This document shows positions 56,101 to 64,000 of a stretch of DNA of 64,000 nucleotides, one piece after another (within the stretch, counting starts at the first letter, position 1; every line of letters starts with the position of its first letter). The notes beneath the pieces were generated by a model that was not told where the DNA came from, did no database searches, and saw only the letters and a list, made by a program, of their open reading frames with translations. Source of the DNA: Pleurocapsa minor GSE-CHR-MK 17-07R (GTDB lineage Bacteria; Chloroflexota; Anaerolineae; Aggregatilineales; Phototrophicaceae); NCBI GenBank assembly GCA_019359125.1, contig JAHHHY010000002.1, positions 705,664 through 769,663 on the forward strand, written 5' to 3'. Made by a program: the position numbers and the translations under genes.

Positions 56101-57876
56101 ATGCCTGAAAAACGCTGGTACATCGCCAAACGCGCCCCTGATGAGTTGCTCAGCCAGTATGTGGACATGCATCCGATCACGGGGCAGATACTGTATGCGC
56201 GCGGCTATCATGACCCTGAGACTGCGCGTGCGTTTCTGGCTGCTCAGGATGTGGAGAGCGGACGATTCTTCCATTATGCGCGCAAGAAACCGATCTTCGA
56301 TGCGGTAGCGCGCATCCGCATGGCCATCCGTGAGAAACAACGCATCGTCGTGTATGGCGATTTTGACGCCGATGGTGTGACCAGCACTGCGCTGCTGGTC
56401 ACCGCGCTGCGTGCGCTGGGTGCCGACGCCCATCCGTATATCCCGCACCGCGTGGACGAGGGCTATGGCGTCAACAACGAGGCGCTGGCGAATCTGCGTA
56501 AAGAGGGCGTTCAGCTCATCATCACGGTGGACTGCGGTATTCGTTCTGTAGCTGAAGCCGAGCTGTGGCAGCGCGATTTTGAGCGCGACATGATCATCAC
56601 CGACCACCATTCGCCGGGCGCTGATATCCCCGAAGCCCTGGCTGTGATTAATCCAAAGCTGAAAACGGCCAGTTACACCGAAGACATGCTGGCCGGCGTG
56701 GGCGTGGCCTATCGCCTGGCCGAAGTGCTGTTGTGGCATGCCGCCGCAAATGGCAGTCCTGCGTCGATCAAGGCCGAGTCGCTGCTGGACCTGGTGGCCA
56801 TTGGCACGGTGGCCGACCTGGCGCCGCTCGATCGGGCGGAGAATCGAGCGCTTGTGGCGCGTGGCCTGAAGGTGATGAACGAGAATCCGCGACCGGGCAT
56901 TAAAGCCCTGCTGGAGGTGGCGCGGGTGAAGCCGGGCGCTGTCACGGCGGAGACGATCGGTTTTCAGATTGGCCCGCGCATTAACGCGGCGGGGCGGCTG
57001 GACAGCGCCATGAAGGCCTACGACCTGCTGATGACCGAGGATGCCGGACAGGCGAGAGCATTGGCGGCTGAGCTGGAACGGCTGAATATCGAAAGACAGG
57101 AGCTGACGCGCAACTCGGTGGATCTCATCCGGGGCGAGCTGGCGCGTGAGGGCAGGCTGAATGACCCTGTGATTATCGGCGGCAGCGCGCATATTCGTCC
57201 CGGCGTAGTCGGGCTGGTGGCGGGCAGGCTGACCGAGGAATTCTATCGTCCCAGTGTCGTCATGGAATACGGCGAGACAGAAACGCGCGCGTCGTGCCGC
57301 AGCATCCCGGAGTTTGACATCACGCGGGCGCTGGACCAGTGTGCGGACATGCTGGTGCGCTACGGCGGCCACGCGCAGGCCGCTGGCTTCACCGTCGTGA
57401 ATGAGAATCTCGCCGCGCTGGTTGGCGAGCTGAAGGTGCTGGCAGCAAACGCGCTGGATGGGCAGTCGTTGATGCCGACGCTGGAGGCCGATGCCGAAAT
57501 TGCGCTGGACAAAACACCGTGCGCGCTGACGCTGGCGCTGCTGGATGATCTTGAACATTTACAGCCGACCGGCCATCGGTTTCGGCTGCCGGTGTTTGTC
57601 TCACGTGGCGTGGTCGTCACTGAGGAGATCAGAATCCTGAAAGAGCGACACATCAAGGTCATGCTGAAGGCGGGCACGCCAGAGGGACAGGTGGAGGGCA
57701 TCGGCTTCAACATGATCGATTATGTGCCGCAGAAAGGCGAGTGCGTGGATATCGCTTACACGGTGGGCATCAATGAGTATCAGCCAAAAAATGCCAAAAA
57801 GCCGACCGGGCCGGTCATCAGCCTGCAACTGCTGGACATCGCGCCTGCCGGGACACGGAGCATTGTGTATCGATGA
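56101..57876 (+). CDS. recJ: Single-stranded-DNA-specific exonuclease RecJ
   Basis: The 591-aa 5'-3' exonuclease acts in recombination and mismatch repair. The DHH motifs are clear: VVYGDFDADGVTSTALL, ITVDCGIRS, IITDHHSPGADIP and the DHHA1 GGHAQAAGF. An OB-type C-terminal domain follows. The frame is open to 55987, but ATG 56101 (MPEKRWYIA) follows the promoter and matches family length. Its stop overlaps the next start by 4 nt. Confidence 0.95.
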   Translation: MPEKRWYIAKRAPDELLSQYVDMHPITGQILYARGYHDPETARAFLAAQDVESGRFFHYARKKPIFDAVARIRMAIREKQRIVVYGDFDADGVTSTALLVTALRALGADAHPYIPHRVDEGYGVNNEALANLRKEGVQLIITVDCGIRSVAEAELWQRDFERDMIITDHHSPGADIPEALAVINPKLKTASYTEDMLAGVGVAYRLAEVLLWHAAANGSPASIKAESLLDLVAIGTVADLAPLDRAENRALVARGLKVMNENPRPGIKALLEVARVKPGAVTAETIGFQIGPRINAAGRLDSAMKAYDLLMTEDAGQARALAAELERLNIERQELTRNSVDLIRGELAREGRLNDPVIIGGSAHIRPGVVGLVAGRLTEEFYRPSVVMEYGETETRASCRSIPEFDITRALDQCADMLVRYGGHAQAAGFTVVNENLAALVGELKVLAANALDGQSLMPTLEADAEIALDKTPCALTLALLDDLEHLQPTGHRFRLPVFVSRGVVVTEEIRILKERHIKVMLKAGTPEGQVEGIGFNMIDYVPQKGECVDIAYTVGINEYQPKNAKKPTGPVISLQLLDIAPAGTRSIVYR

Positions 57877-59321
57877 AGGCGCGGCGGGTACTCACTTTTA
57901 TGCTGCTGATGCTGCTGGCGGCAGGGCTGGTGCGCGGGCAGGAAACAGCCGATGCCCCTGATGCGCCTGCCAACCGCTTTGGCGCTGTCGAAGCGTTTTG
58001 GTTTCCGGAGGCCGCATGCGAAAGCGGCATCGGCTGGGAACGCATTATCTTTGACTGGGCGGAGCATCAGCCGGGCGGGCCAGACGACTGGAATATCTGG
58101 AATGTGCAGGACGCCTGGCTGGAAGATGCGCGGGCGTGCGGCCGCGAAGTCGTGGCAGTCGTCAAGCATACACCGGACTGGGCCACCGACGGGACGCCGG
58201 GCATTGGCGTGCCGCGCGGGCTCGATCTGCCGATTGATAATCCTGAAAACGTATGGGCCGCGTTCATGCGCCGCGCCGCCGAGTACTATGCGCCGCGCGG
58301 CGTGAGCCGGTTTATCATCTGGAATGAGCCGGATATTCCCGCCGGGACCTACGGCTACGAATTTGAGGGCGACGTGAATGACTATGCCCGCCTGCTGGCG
58401 GTGGCCTATCAGGCGGCCCGGCTGGGCAACTCTGACGCTGAAATTATCATCGCCGGGACGACCTACTGGCATGATGTGAATGTGGGGCGGCGGTTGTATC
58501 TCGACCGCCTGCTGGAGACGCTGACTGCGCTGCCGGATGCCGCCGACAATGGCTATTTCTTCGACGCGCTGGCCCTGCATATCTACTTCCGGACTGACAC
58601 GGTCTATGACATCACGCGGGCGGCGACTGACCTGCTGGCGCGCTATAACCTGCCCGGCAAGCAAATCTGGATCGCCGAGACGAATGCCTCACCCAATCTG
58701 GACCCGCTGTGGCCGGTGACGCGCCCGCAGTATCAGATTACGCTGGCGCAGCAGGCCGACTTTCTGGTGCAGGCCGCCGCGCTGGGGCTGGCGGCTGGCG
58801 CGGACAGAATGGCGGCGTACAAGTTTTTTGACTGGTCGCTCGATCCCGGCGCGGAGAGCTTTGCCCTGATTCGTGTCGACCGCTCGTATCGCCCCGGCTT
58901 CTATGCGTGGCAGATGCTGACCAAGTGGCTGTCTGACGAACAGTCCGCCGCGCTGGCGCGCACTGAACCTGCCGACCTGGTGCTGCTGCGCATGGCCGAC
59001 GGGCGCGCCGGGCTGGTCGCGTGGGCGCGCACGGCCGAGTCAGTCAGGCTGTCGGTGCGTCCGGACGGGGGTGGGGAAGCGGACGCGTCAGTGATGGATG
59101 TCTATGGTAATATCATGTCAGTGCCGCTGGGCGACGATGGCAGTCTGCCGCTGCTGCTGGGCGGCGCAAGCTGTAACCGCAGGGACGGGTGCGCGGTAGG
59201 GGGCAGCCCGGTGCTGCTGTTTGCCCCGACAGGTACAAATCTGCATGTGACATTGCACACGACACAGGGGGCGATTCCCCTTCAGTTTACCGAGGAGATG
59301 CAGTTCGATGGCGGAGAATAA
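57873..59321 (+). CDS. Exported GH-A-clan-like glycosidase
   Basis: The 482-aa protein has a signal peptide (KARRVLTFMLLMLLAAGLVRG). A (beta/alpha)8-type domain follows with RFIIWNEPDIPAG, where the NEP glutamate is the usual acid/base of clan GH-A. IWIAETNASPN would supply the nucleophile Glu on strand 7. The C-terminal 100 residues form a small beta domain. It resembles GH39/GH5-type or related proteins of unknown substrate. It overlaps recJ by 4 nt and the DUF1385 gene by 14 nt, so it is translated with them although the functions differ. Confidence 0.75.
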   Translation: MKARRVLTFMLLMLLAAGLVRGQETADAPDAPANRFGAVEAFWFPEAACESGIGWERIIFDWAEHQPGGPDDWNIWNVQDAWLEDARACGREVVAVVKHTPDWATDGTPGIGVPRGLDLPIDNPENVWAAFMRRAAEYYAPRGVSRFIIWNEPDIPAGTYGYEFEGDVNDYARLLAVAYQAARLGNSDAEIIIAGTTYWHDVNVGRRLYLDRLLETLTALPDAADNGYFFDALALHIYFRTDTVYDITRAATDLLARYNLPGKQIWIAETNASPNLDPLWPVTRPQYQITLAQQADFLVQAAALGLAAGADRMAAYKFFDWSLDPGAESFALIRVDRSYRPGFYAWQMLTKWLSDEQSAALARTEPADLVLLRMADGRAGLVAWARTAESVRLSVRPDGGGEADASVMDVYGNIMSVPLGDDGSLPLLLGGASCNRRDGCAVGGSPVLLFAPTGTNLHVTLHTTQGAIPLQFTEEMQFDGGE

Positions 59322-60285
59322 TACGCCGATTCAGTTTTCTTATGGCGGGCAGGCGGTGATCGAAGGCGTGATGATGCGCGGCGCACACAAGGCCGCTATT
59401 GCCGTGCGCGACCCGCAGGGTGCTATTGTCATTCACGAACAGCCGCTGAACGCGACCCTGTATCGCGGGCGGCTGGCGCGGACGCCGTTCCTGCGCGGGC
59501 TGGTGGGCCTGTGGGATGCGCTGGGGCTGGGCACGCGCGCGCTGATGTGGTCTGCCAACGTGGCGGTCGGCGAAGAAGGCGAAGAAGAGTCGAAGATTTT
59601 TGACGGCCCGCTGGGCTTTGCCACGCTGGGCGTGTCGCTGCTGTTCGGCATCGGCATCTTCTTCATCCTGCCGACGGCGGCCAGCACAGGCATCGGCAAT
59701 CTGCTCGGCTTGCAGGACAATCCATTCCTGGTCAATCTGATCGAAGGCGTGATCCAGCTTGGGATTCTGGTGGCCTATGTGTCGCTCATCAGCCTGATGC
59801 CGGACGTGAAGCGCCTGTTCGGCTATCATGGCGCGGAACACAAGACGATCAACGCGTATGAGGCGGGCGCAGAGCTGACGCCGGAAGTGGTGCAGAAATA
59901 TCCGATCGAGCATCCGCGCTGCGGCACGGCCTTCCTGCTGACGGTGGTGCTGGTGAGCGTGCTGGTGTTCTCGCTGTTCGGGCGTCCGCCGTTCCTGATC
60001 CTGCTGCTCACCCGCGTGATCTGCATCCCGCTGATCGCCGGCATCGCCTACGAGCTGATTCGCTTCACCGCCAAGCACATGGACCACCCGCTGATCCGCC
60101 TGATCGTGATTCCGAATCTGGCTATGCAGCACCTGACCACGCGCCAGCCAGACCTGGGCATGATCGAGGTCGCGATTGCCGCCTTCAAGCGCGTGCTGGT
60201 TAGCGAAAAGATGCTGGATGAGAAAGACGCCCCGCCGGTGAGCGAGCCGCTTACCCCCACGCCCGCGCCGACGGCAGGCGACTGA
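59308..60285 (+). CDS. DUF1385 (YqhQ-like) membrane protein
   Basis: The 325-aa protein carries the DUF1385 signatures GGQAVIEGVMMRGAHKAAI, FGYHGAEHKTINAYE and HPRCGTAFLLTVVLV, with several hydrophobic helices (about 105-130, 145-165, 205-250). The conserved His and Glu residues suggest a metal-dependent enzyme, but no activity is established. It ends in a Pro/Ala/Thr tail. It is the last gene of the recJ operon, followed by a strong terminator. Confidence 0.92.
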   Translation: MAENNTPIQFSYGGQAVIEGVMMRGAHKAAIAVRDPQGAIVIHEQPLNATLYRGRLARTPFLRGLVGLWDALGLGTRALMWSANVAVGEEGEEESKIFDGPLGFATLGVSLLFGIGIFFILPTAASTGIGNLLGLQDNPFLVNLIEGVIQLGILVAYVSLISLMPDVKRLFGYHGAEHKTINAYEAGAELTPEVVQKYPIEHPRCGTAFLLTVVLVSVLVFSLFGRPPFLILLLTRVICIPLIAGIAYELIRFTAKHMDHPLIRLIVIPNLAMQHLTTRQPDLGMIEVAIAAFKRVLVSEKMLDEKDAPPVSEPLTPTPAPTAGD

Positions 60286-60314
60286 AGCACAACGTCCCTT
60301 AACTGTTTCATGCG

Positions 60315-60363
60315 GCGCACGCTGGCCTGTTGGTTTCATCGACAGGCCAGCGTGCGCTTTTTT
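60315..60363 (+). terminator. Intrinsic terminator of the recJ operon
   Basis: GCGCACGCTGGCCTGT (60315-60330) and its perfect complement (60342-60357) form a 16-bp stem with an 11-nt loop, then TTTTTT (60358-60363). Confidence 0.95.
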
Positions 60364-60453
60364 ATTTGGCTGACGCAGAACGCGTTGATTGAGCTATTTT
60401 GCACAATAAAAGGCATCGATGGGCTTTTATATAGAAAGTTATCGATGTATTCG

Positions 60454-60474
60454 TGCTAAACTGTATGTATACAG
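60454..60474 (+). promoter_or_regulatory. Extended -10 promoter overlapping a palindromic operator (ArsR)
   Basis: TGCTAAACT (60454-60462) is an extended -10 box. CTGTAT-GT-ATACAG (60461-60474) is a perfect 6-2-6 palindrome at the predicted start site. A second inverted pair, CATCGAT (60414-60420) and ATCGATG (60441-60447), lies upstream. ArsR/SmtB repressors bind such short inverted repeats near their own promoter. Confidence 0.55.
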
Positions 60475-60488
60475 GAGATTGAACGGCT

Positions 60489-60860
60489 GTGATGAACCCC
60501 AATACACAATTGACCGAAGTTGAGCTCTCGTCCGCCCGACGCACCTTTGACCCCGATTTGCAGCCGCGCCTGCGGGATGAAGACGCAGCATCCCTGGCAG
60601 AAGCATTCAAGGCCATCGGACACCCCGTGCGCGTCAAAATCCTGGACCTCATCAGCCAGGGCGGCGGAGACGTGTGTGGCTGCGATATTGAGCGTCATTT
60701 TGACCTGACGCAGCCTACGATTTCGCACCACCTGAAAGTGCTGCGTGATGCCGGGCTGATTCAGTCAGAGCCGCGGGGCGTGTGGATGCATCATCGGGTC
60801 AATGCCGTGATGGTCGCTTCGATGCAGGCATTGCTGGCCTCTATGGACGGCCGGGGATAG
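60489..60860 (+). CDS. ArsR/SmtB-family metalloregulator
   Basis: The 123-aa protein has a winged helix with HPVRVKILDLIS and QPTISHHLKVLRDAGLI, typical of ArsR. The helix just before recognition carries C63 and C65 in DVCGCDIERHF, where ArsR repressors hold their As(III)/Sb(III) cysteines (C-V-C-D in the classical protein). A metalloid sensor is therefore likely. The start is GTG 60489 or ATG 60492, with GGAG about 10-13 nt upstream. It opens an operon with a thioredoxin-like protein and a permease and would repress it until metalloid binds. Confidence 0.92.
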   Translation: MMNPNTQLTEVELSSARRTFDPDLQPRLRDEDAASLAEAFKAIGHPVRVKILDLISQGGGDVCGCDIERHFDLTQPTISHHLKVLRDAGLIQSEPRGVWMHHRVNAVMVASMQALLASMDGRG

Positions 60861-60936
60861 CGCCTGATGTCGCCTGTTTTACGCGTAAGAACACCCATTA
60901 TTCGGATACGCCGAATGCACAAAGAAAGCCAACACG

Positions 60937-61188
60937 ATGATCACCATCAAGATTCTCGGTTCCGGATGTACCAACTGTAAGCGCCTTGAGCAGGAAGTCA
61001 GGGAAGCCCTGGCAGGCAGCGCGCTGGACTTTGAAGTCGTCAAAGTCACGGATTACGCGGACATCATGGCGTATGGCATCCTGAGTACCCCCGGTTTGGT
61101 CATGAATGAAACCGTGCTTTCAGCAGGGCGCATCCCCAAGCGGCAGCAGATCGTTGACTGGGCGGCAAAGATTCAATCAGCCGGCTAA
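60937..61188 (+). CDS. Small thioredoxin-like protein (redox-active disulfide protein 2 type)
   Basis: The 83-aa protein has one thioredoxin fold starting MITIKILGSGCTNCKRLEQE, with the redox pair C11-x-x-C14. LSTPGLVMNETVLSAGRIP is the cis-Pro region. This family is often encoded beside UPF0718/ArsP permeases, as here (30 nt before the permease start). It may pass thiols or reduce a metalloid or organometalloid for the permease; this is inferred. Confidence 0.93.
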   Translation: MITIKILGSGCTNCKRLEQEVREALAGSALDFEVVKVTDYADIMAYGILSTPGLVMNETVLSAGRIPKRQQIVDWAAKIQSAG

Positions 61189-61218
61189 TGCGTCTCGCAG
61201 CCAATCAGGACAAACCCC

Positions 61219-62271
61219 ATGCGTCTTTCAAAACTTGCCCCCGCGCGCGATGATCGCCCTGCCTTCCTGATCGTTGGGCTGCTGGCAGTCGTCTGGATCA
61301 TCCTCTACAACAACCTGCAAGGCATAGCCGACTGGCTGACGTTCACACTGCTTGGCCTGAGCCGCGACAGCGCTGTCGGCCAGTCGCTGAATTTCTTCAT
61401 CTACGATGTGCCGAAACTGCTGCTGCTGCTTTCCGGCATGATCTTCCTCATCACCCTGGTGCAGACTTTTATCGATACCGAACGCGTCCGCGCGATCGTG
61501 GAAAAGCGGGGCGAAGGCGTGGGCAACGTGATGGCCGCTGTGTTCGGCGCGATTACGCCGTTTTGCTCATGTTCATCCGTCCCGTTGTTCATCGGCTTTG
61601 TGCAGGCGGGCATTCCACTCGGCATCACGTTTTCGTTTCTGATCACGTCGCCGATCATGAATGAGGTCGCCTTCGTGATGCTGCTCGGCCTGTTCGGTTG
61701 GCAGGTGGCGCTGCTGTATCTGGCATCTGGCATCGTGATCGGGGTGATTGCCGGGCTGGTGCTGGGGCGGCTGAAGCTGGAGCGGTATGTCGAGCCTTTT
61801 GTCTACGACATCAGGGCAAAGCGCACGCAGCAGGGACTGGTGCAGGCAAAGCTGACATGGACAGAACGGTTTGAGCAGGCTGCCCAGGCCACCCGCGACA
61901 TCGTGGGCAAGGTGTGGCTGTTTGTCATCATCGGCATCGGCATCGGTGCGGTGATTCACGGCTTCGTGCCGGAAGATGCGCTGACAGGCATTATGGGCGA
62001 AGGCGCATGGTGGTCCGTGCCGGCTGCGGTGCTGCTGGGGATTCCGCTGTACTCCAATGCGGCCGGGGTCATTCCGGTTGTCAGCGCGCTGCTGGGGAAG
62101 GGCGCGGCCCTGGGCACAGCCCTGGCCTTTATGATGGCCGTGGTGGCACTCAGCCTGCCCGAAATGATCATTCTGCGGAAAGTCCTGAAGCCGCAGCTGA
62201 TCGCTGTTTTTGTCGGGGTGGTGGCAGTGGGCATCATTGTCACGGGATATCTCTTTAACCTGGTGGTCTAA
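61219..62271 (+). CDS. UPF0718 / ArsP-like permease
   Basis: The 350-aa protein has 8-10 predicted helices in two halves. The conserved TPFCSCSSVPLF holds the C116-x-C118 pair, and SFLITSPIMNEVAF follows. The second half has IPLYSNAAGVIPV. ArsP members export trivalent organoarsenicals through such cysteines; other family members have unknown substrates. The upstream ArsR-type regulator and thioredoxin-like protein support metalloid transport. Confidence 0.92.
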   Translation: MRLSKLAPARDDRPAFLIVGLLAVVWIILYNNLQGIADWLTFTLLGLSRDSAVGQSLNFFIYDVPKLLLLLSGMIFLITLVQTFIDTERVRAIVEKRGEGVGNVMAAVFGAITPFCSCSSVPLFIGFVQAGIPLGITFSFLITSPIMNEVAFVMLLGLFGWQVALLYLASGIVIGVIAGLVLGRLKLERYVEPFVYDIRAKRTQQGLVQAKLTWTERFEQAAQATRDIVGKVWLFVIIGIGIGAVIHGFVPEDALTGIMGEGAWWSVPAAVLLGIPLYSNAAGVIPVVSALLGKGAALGTALAFMMAVVALSLPEMIILRKVLKPQLIAVFVGVVAVGIIVTGYLFNLVV

Positions 62272-62515
62272 AAAAAGCGAGTGGGCAACATGAGCGAATC
62301 AAACAGGTTGCTGACACTGTGACACAGGTTTCTGGGTAGGGAAATCCATGGAAAGCCGCAGTCTGGCTCTGTCAGCACCTTGACAGCGGAGCGTATGCAC
62401 GGGGTTCGAGACGAATAGTTGACGTAGCGCCACTGCGTAAGGCATGCGTCGAACTGGCATAGCATCAGGCACAGGATCATCTGGTTATCCAGCCTGCATA
62501 GAAAGGTGAAATCGC

Positions 62516-63751
62516 ATGTTTGAGAGGACTTTCAGAAATCGACTATGGGGAGTTTGGCTGCTTATCCTGCTCCTCTTGATGGTGCAGTCTGCAGCATATG
62601 GACAGCAGTCGGTGGTATATGGCGTATTCTTCTATTCCCCAACCTGCCCACACTGCCATGACGTTATCGAGAACCATTGGCCGGGCATTCAGGAAGAATT
62701 CGGTGAGCAGCTTCAGGTCCTGTTCGTCGATGTGTCGCAACGACAGGGAAGCGCCATCATGGGAACCTCGCTCCGGGCGATGAACATCTCCTCGAACGGG
62801 GTTCCCATGTTGATTATCGGGTCTGAGGTTATGGTCGGTGCTTTCGATATTCCACAGCGTGCGCCCGATGTGATTCGAACTGGTCTGGCGGGCGGGGGAA
62901 TTGGCTTCCCGCCTGTTCCGGGGATCGATCAGGTGTTTGAAGCAGCGAGCGTGAACAACCTCGAGGCAGGCGCAAACAGCACTGTCAGCGCAAACTTTGA
63001 GAACGATCCGGCGAATACCGTGGCAGTCGCCGTCCTGATTGGGCTGATGCTCAGCCTGGGCGTGATGCTGGCAGCGGGATGGTCGGCCTTACAGCGCGGT
63101 GGAGGAAAACTGATCGGCCTGCTAAACGGTGCTGCGGGAAAGTGGGTTGTGCTGGTCGCGTCGCTGGGCGGGATTGGGCTGTCGCTATCTCTTCTCGCGG
63201 GCAGCTTCAATGATGTGGCGGTCTCTGTTCTGGCGGCAGTGATTGGGGTGTGCTTCGTTGTGCTGCTGGTGCTGATGCTCAGGACAGCGGCACTTCCACA
63301 GCTACCGACATCGACCATTATGGTGATCACGGTCGCGGGGATTCTGGTGGCAGGTTATCTCGCCCATGTTGAAGTGACCCTGAGCGAAGCGGTGTGCGGC
63401 GTCGTGGGAGATTGCAACGCGGTGCAGCAGAGCCCGTATGCCCGGATAGGCGGCATTCCGGTTGGGGTGTTGGGTATCGTGGGCTATCTGGTCATTTCAG
63501 GCTTATGGCTGTTCAGGCAGGTTCGCCCGTCCGCGTGGATTGACGCGGCGCTCTTTGCCTCCGCGTTACTGGGCGTTGGGTTTTCCATCTATCTGACATT
63601 TCTCGAGCCATTCGTCATCGGTGCGAGCTGTGTCTGGTGTCTGACCTCAGCGGTTCTCATGCTGCTGCTGTTATGGGTTAGTGCGCCACCAGGGTGGGAC
63701 GCGCTCAAGGTGCTCTCCCAGGTGCAGAAAAGCAGGGCGAGAGCTGCCTAA
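62516..63751 (+). CDS. Thioredoxin-domain / vitamin K epoxide reductase (VKOR) fusion
   Basis: The 411-aa membrane protein has a signal/anchor (about 9-29). An outer thioredoxin-like domain carries FFYSPTCPHCHDVI (C44, C47). A helix at 168-188 follows, and then a VKOR unit with C294 and C300 in the loop VCGVVGDCNAVQQ and the active C372-x-x-C375 in SCVWCLTS. VKOR oxidises its partner thioredoxin and passes electrons to quinone to form disulfides outside the membrane. Here the thioredoxin domain precedes VKOR, the reverse of the best-known bacterial fusion. AAGGTG lies about eight nt before the ATG. It follows the ArsR operon after 244 nt and may be separate. Confidence 0.9.
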   Translation: MFERTFRNRLWGVWLLILLLLMVQSAAYGQQSVVYGVFFYSPTCPHCHDVIENHWPGIQEEFGEQLQVLFVDVSQRQGSAIMGTSLRAMNISSNGVPMLIIGSEVMVGAFDIPQRAPDVIRTGLAGGGIGFPPVPGIDQVFEAASVNNLEAGANSTVSANFENDPANTVAVAVLIGLMLSLGVMLAAGWSALQRGGGKLIGLLNGAAGKWVVLVASLGGIGLSLSLLAGSFNDVAVSVLAAVIGVCFVVLLVLMLRTAALPQLPTSTIMVITVAGILVAGYLAHVEVTLSEAVCGVVGDCNAVQQSPYARIGGIPVGVLGIVGYLVISGLWLFRQVRPSAWIDAALFASALLGVGFSIYLTFLEPFVIGASCVWCLTSAVLMLLLLWVSAPPGWDALKVLSQVQKSRARAA

Positions 63752-63768
63752 GGTTACCCGTCTCGCCG

Positions 63769-63813
63769 CGCACGTTGCCCTGCGGATAGAATCAGAAGGG
63801 TAACGTGCGTTTT
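63769..63813 (+). terminator. Intrinsic terminator of the Trx-VKOR gene
   Basis: CGCACGTT-G-CCCT (63769-63781) pairs with AGGG-T-AACGTGCG (63797-63809, one mismatch) and is followed by TTTT. Confidence 0.85.
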
Positions 63814-63913
63814 AATTAGCAAACCAAATAAGATATGTCATTCAGATAGTTACGGATTAGATTACGGGAATTAATAACCAGTGGTGCGGGTTTTATGAGG
63901 ATGGAAATTTGAA

Positions 63914-63975
63914 GTAGTCACGAGGACGGCACACACTTAAAGTGCGAATTCGAGTGGAGTGCACCCCGTGACTAC
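63914..63975. repeat. 62-nt dyad of unknown type near the window edge
   Basis: GTAGTCACG (63914-63922) and CGTGACTAC (63967-63975) form 9-bp perfect arms, with GG/CC and GCAC/GTGC pairs inside and a small CACT/AGTG hairpin in the loop. No gene is seen from 63814 to 64000. TATAAT at 63985-63990 lies just beyond. It could be a mobile-element end, a structured RNA or an operator. Confidence 0.55.
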
Positions 63976-64000
63976 AGAAGACATTATAATCCATATCTTT

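Noticed and set aside
62272..62515. Possible promoter with TTGACA (62380) or TTGACG (62419) before the Trx-VKOR gene
   Set aside because: No acceptable -10 box lies 16-18 nt downstream of either, so no promoter is claimed; the 244 nt hold no gene I can support.

Overview
The window reads as chromosomal DNA of a Chloroflexota bacterium, probably an Anaerolineae-like lineage. This is inferred from family content, not measured. The supporting signs are two DUF2298 ('YYY') membrane proteins beside Agl23-like and GT39-like membrane glycosyltransferases, family-5 peptide ABC genes with a fused ATPase, an ATP-type PEPCK next to an LDH-like malate dehydrogenase, and a compact nusA-infB operon. GC is high throughout, so long antisense open frames are common and were discarded. 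Coding density is very high. I saw no CRISPR array, rRNA, transposase or prophage gene.

Layout. 1-4.1 kb (+): end of a membrane-anchored PP2C-type phosphatase, a VWA-transmembrane-FHA protein and a second FHA-like protein, which together look like a phospho-threonine signalling module. 4.1-7.0 kb (-): B12-type radical SAM protein, amidohydrolase-like protein and FmdB zinc ribbon. 7.1-12.8 kb (-): oligopeptide ABC operon in the order binding protein, DppC-like permease, fused DppD/DppF ATPase, DppB-like permease, with a 28-bp perfect palindrome after the binding-protein gene. 12.9-21.4 kb (-): enoyl-CoA hydratase-like gene, then (in transcription order) nusA, ylxR/rnpM, infB, rbfA, nrnA, truB, ribF and a 65-aa membrane protein. 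The nusA leader has a recognisable promoter and an intrinsic-terminator-like hairpin.

21.6-43.0 kb (-) is the most unusual region. In transcription order it encodes an UPF0104/LPG-synthase-like membrane protein, a GT4 glycosyltransferase, a methyltransferase, a 1002-aa GT39-like protein with acidic 36-residue repeats, a giant GT-DUF2298 fusion of about 1824 aa, a separate DUF2298 protein, a 629-aa GT39-like protein, an ECF-type sigma factor, a zinc-finger anti-sigma factor and a 1312-aa Agl23-like GT fused to NHL repeats. The spacing (4-nt or 1-nt overlaps, 9-nt gaps) suggests one surface-glycan assembly locus containing its own sigma/anti-sigma pair.

43.0-54.0 kb is housekeeping: tRNA-Gly(CCC) with a consensus promoter and terminator, rplY (L25/Ctc), a GH13 alpha-glucosidase-like enzyme, a penicillin-acylase-family protein, era with two small genes, a histidine phosphatase, pckA and mdh. 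PckA and Mdh together interconvert malate, oxaloacetate and PEP. 54.0-60.3 kb: Sua5/TsaC and fmt (-), divergent from recJ, a secreted GH-A-clan-like protein and a DUF1385 protein (+), the latter three translationally coupled. 60.4-63.8 kb (+): ArsR-family repressor, small thioredoxin-like protein with a CTNC motif, UPF0718/ArsP-like permease, and a thioredoxin-VKOR fusion; this looks like a metalloid/redox island. The 244 nt before the fusion gene (62272-62515) show no gene or clear promoter. The last 190 nt hold no recognisable gene but contain a strong 62-nt dyad next to the window edge.
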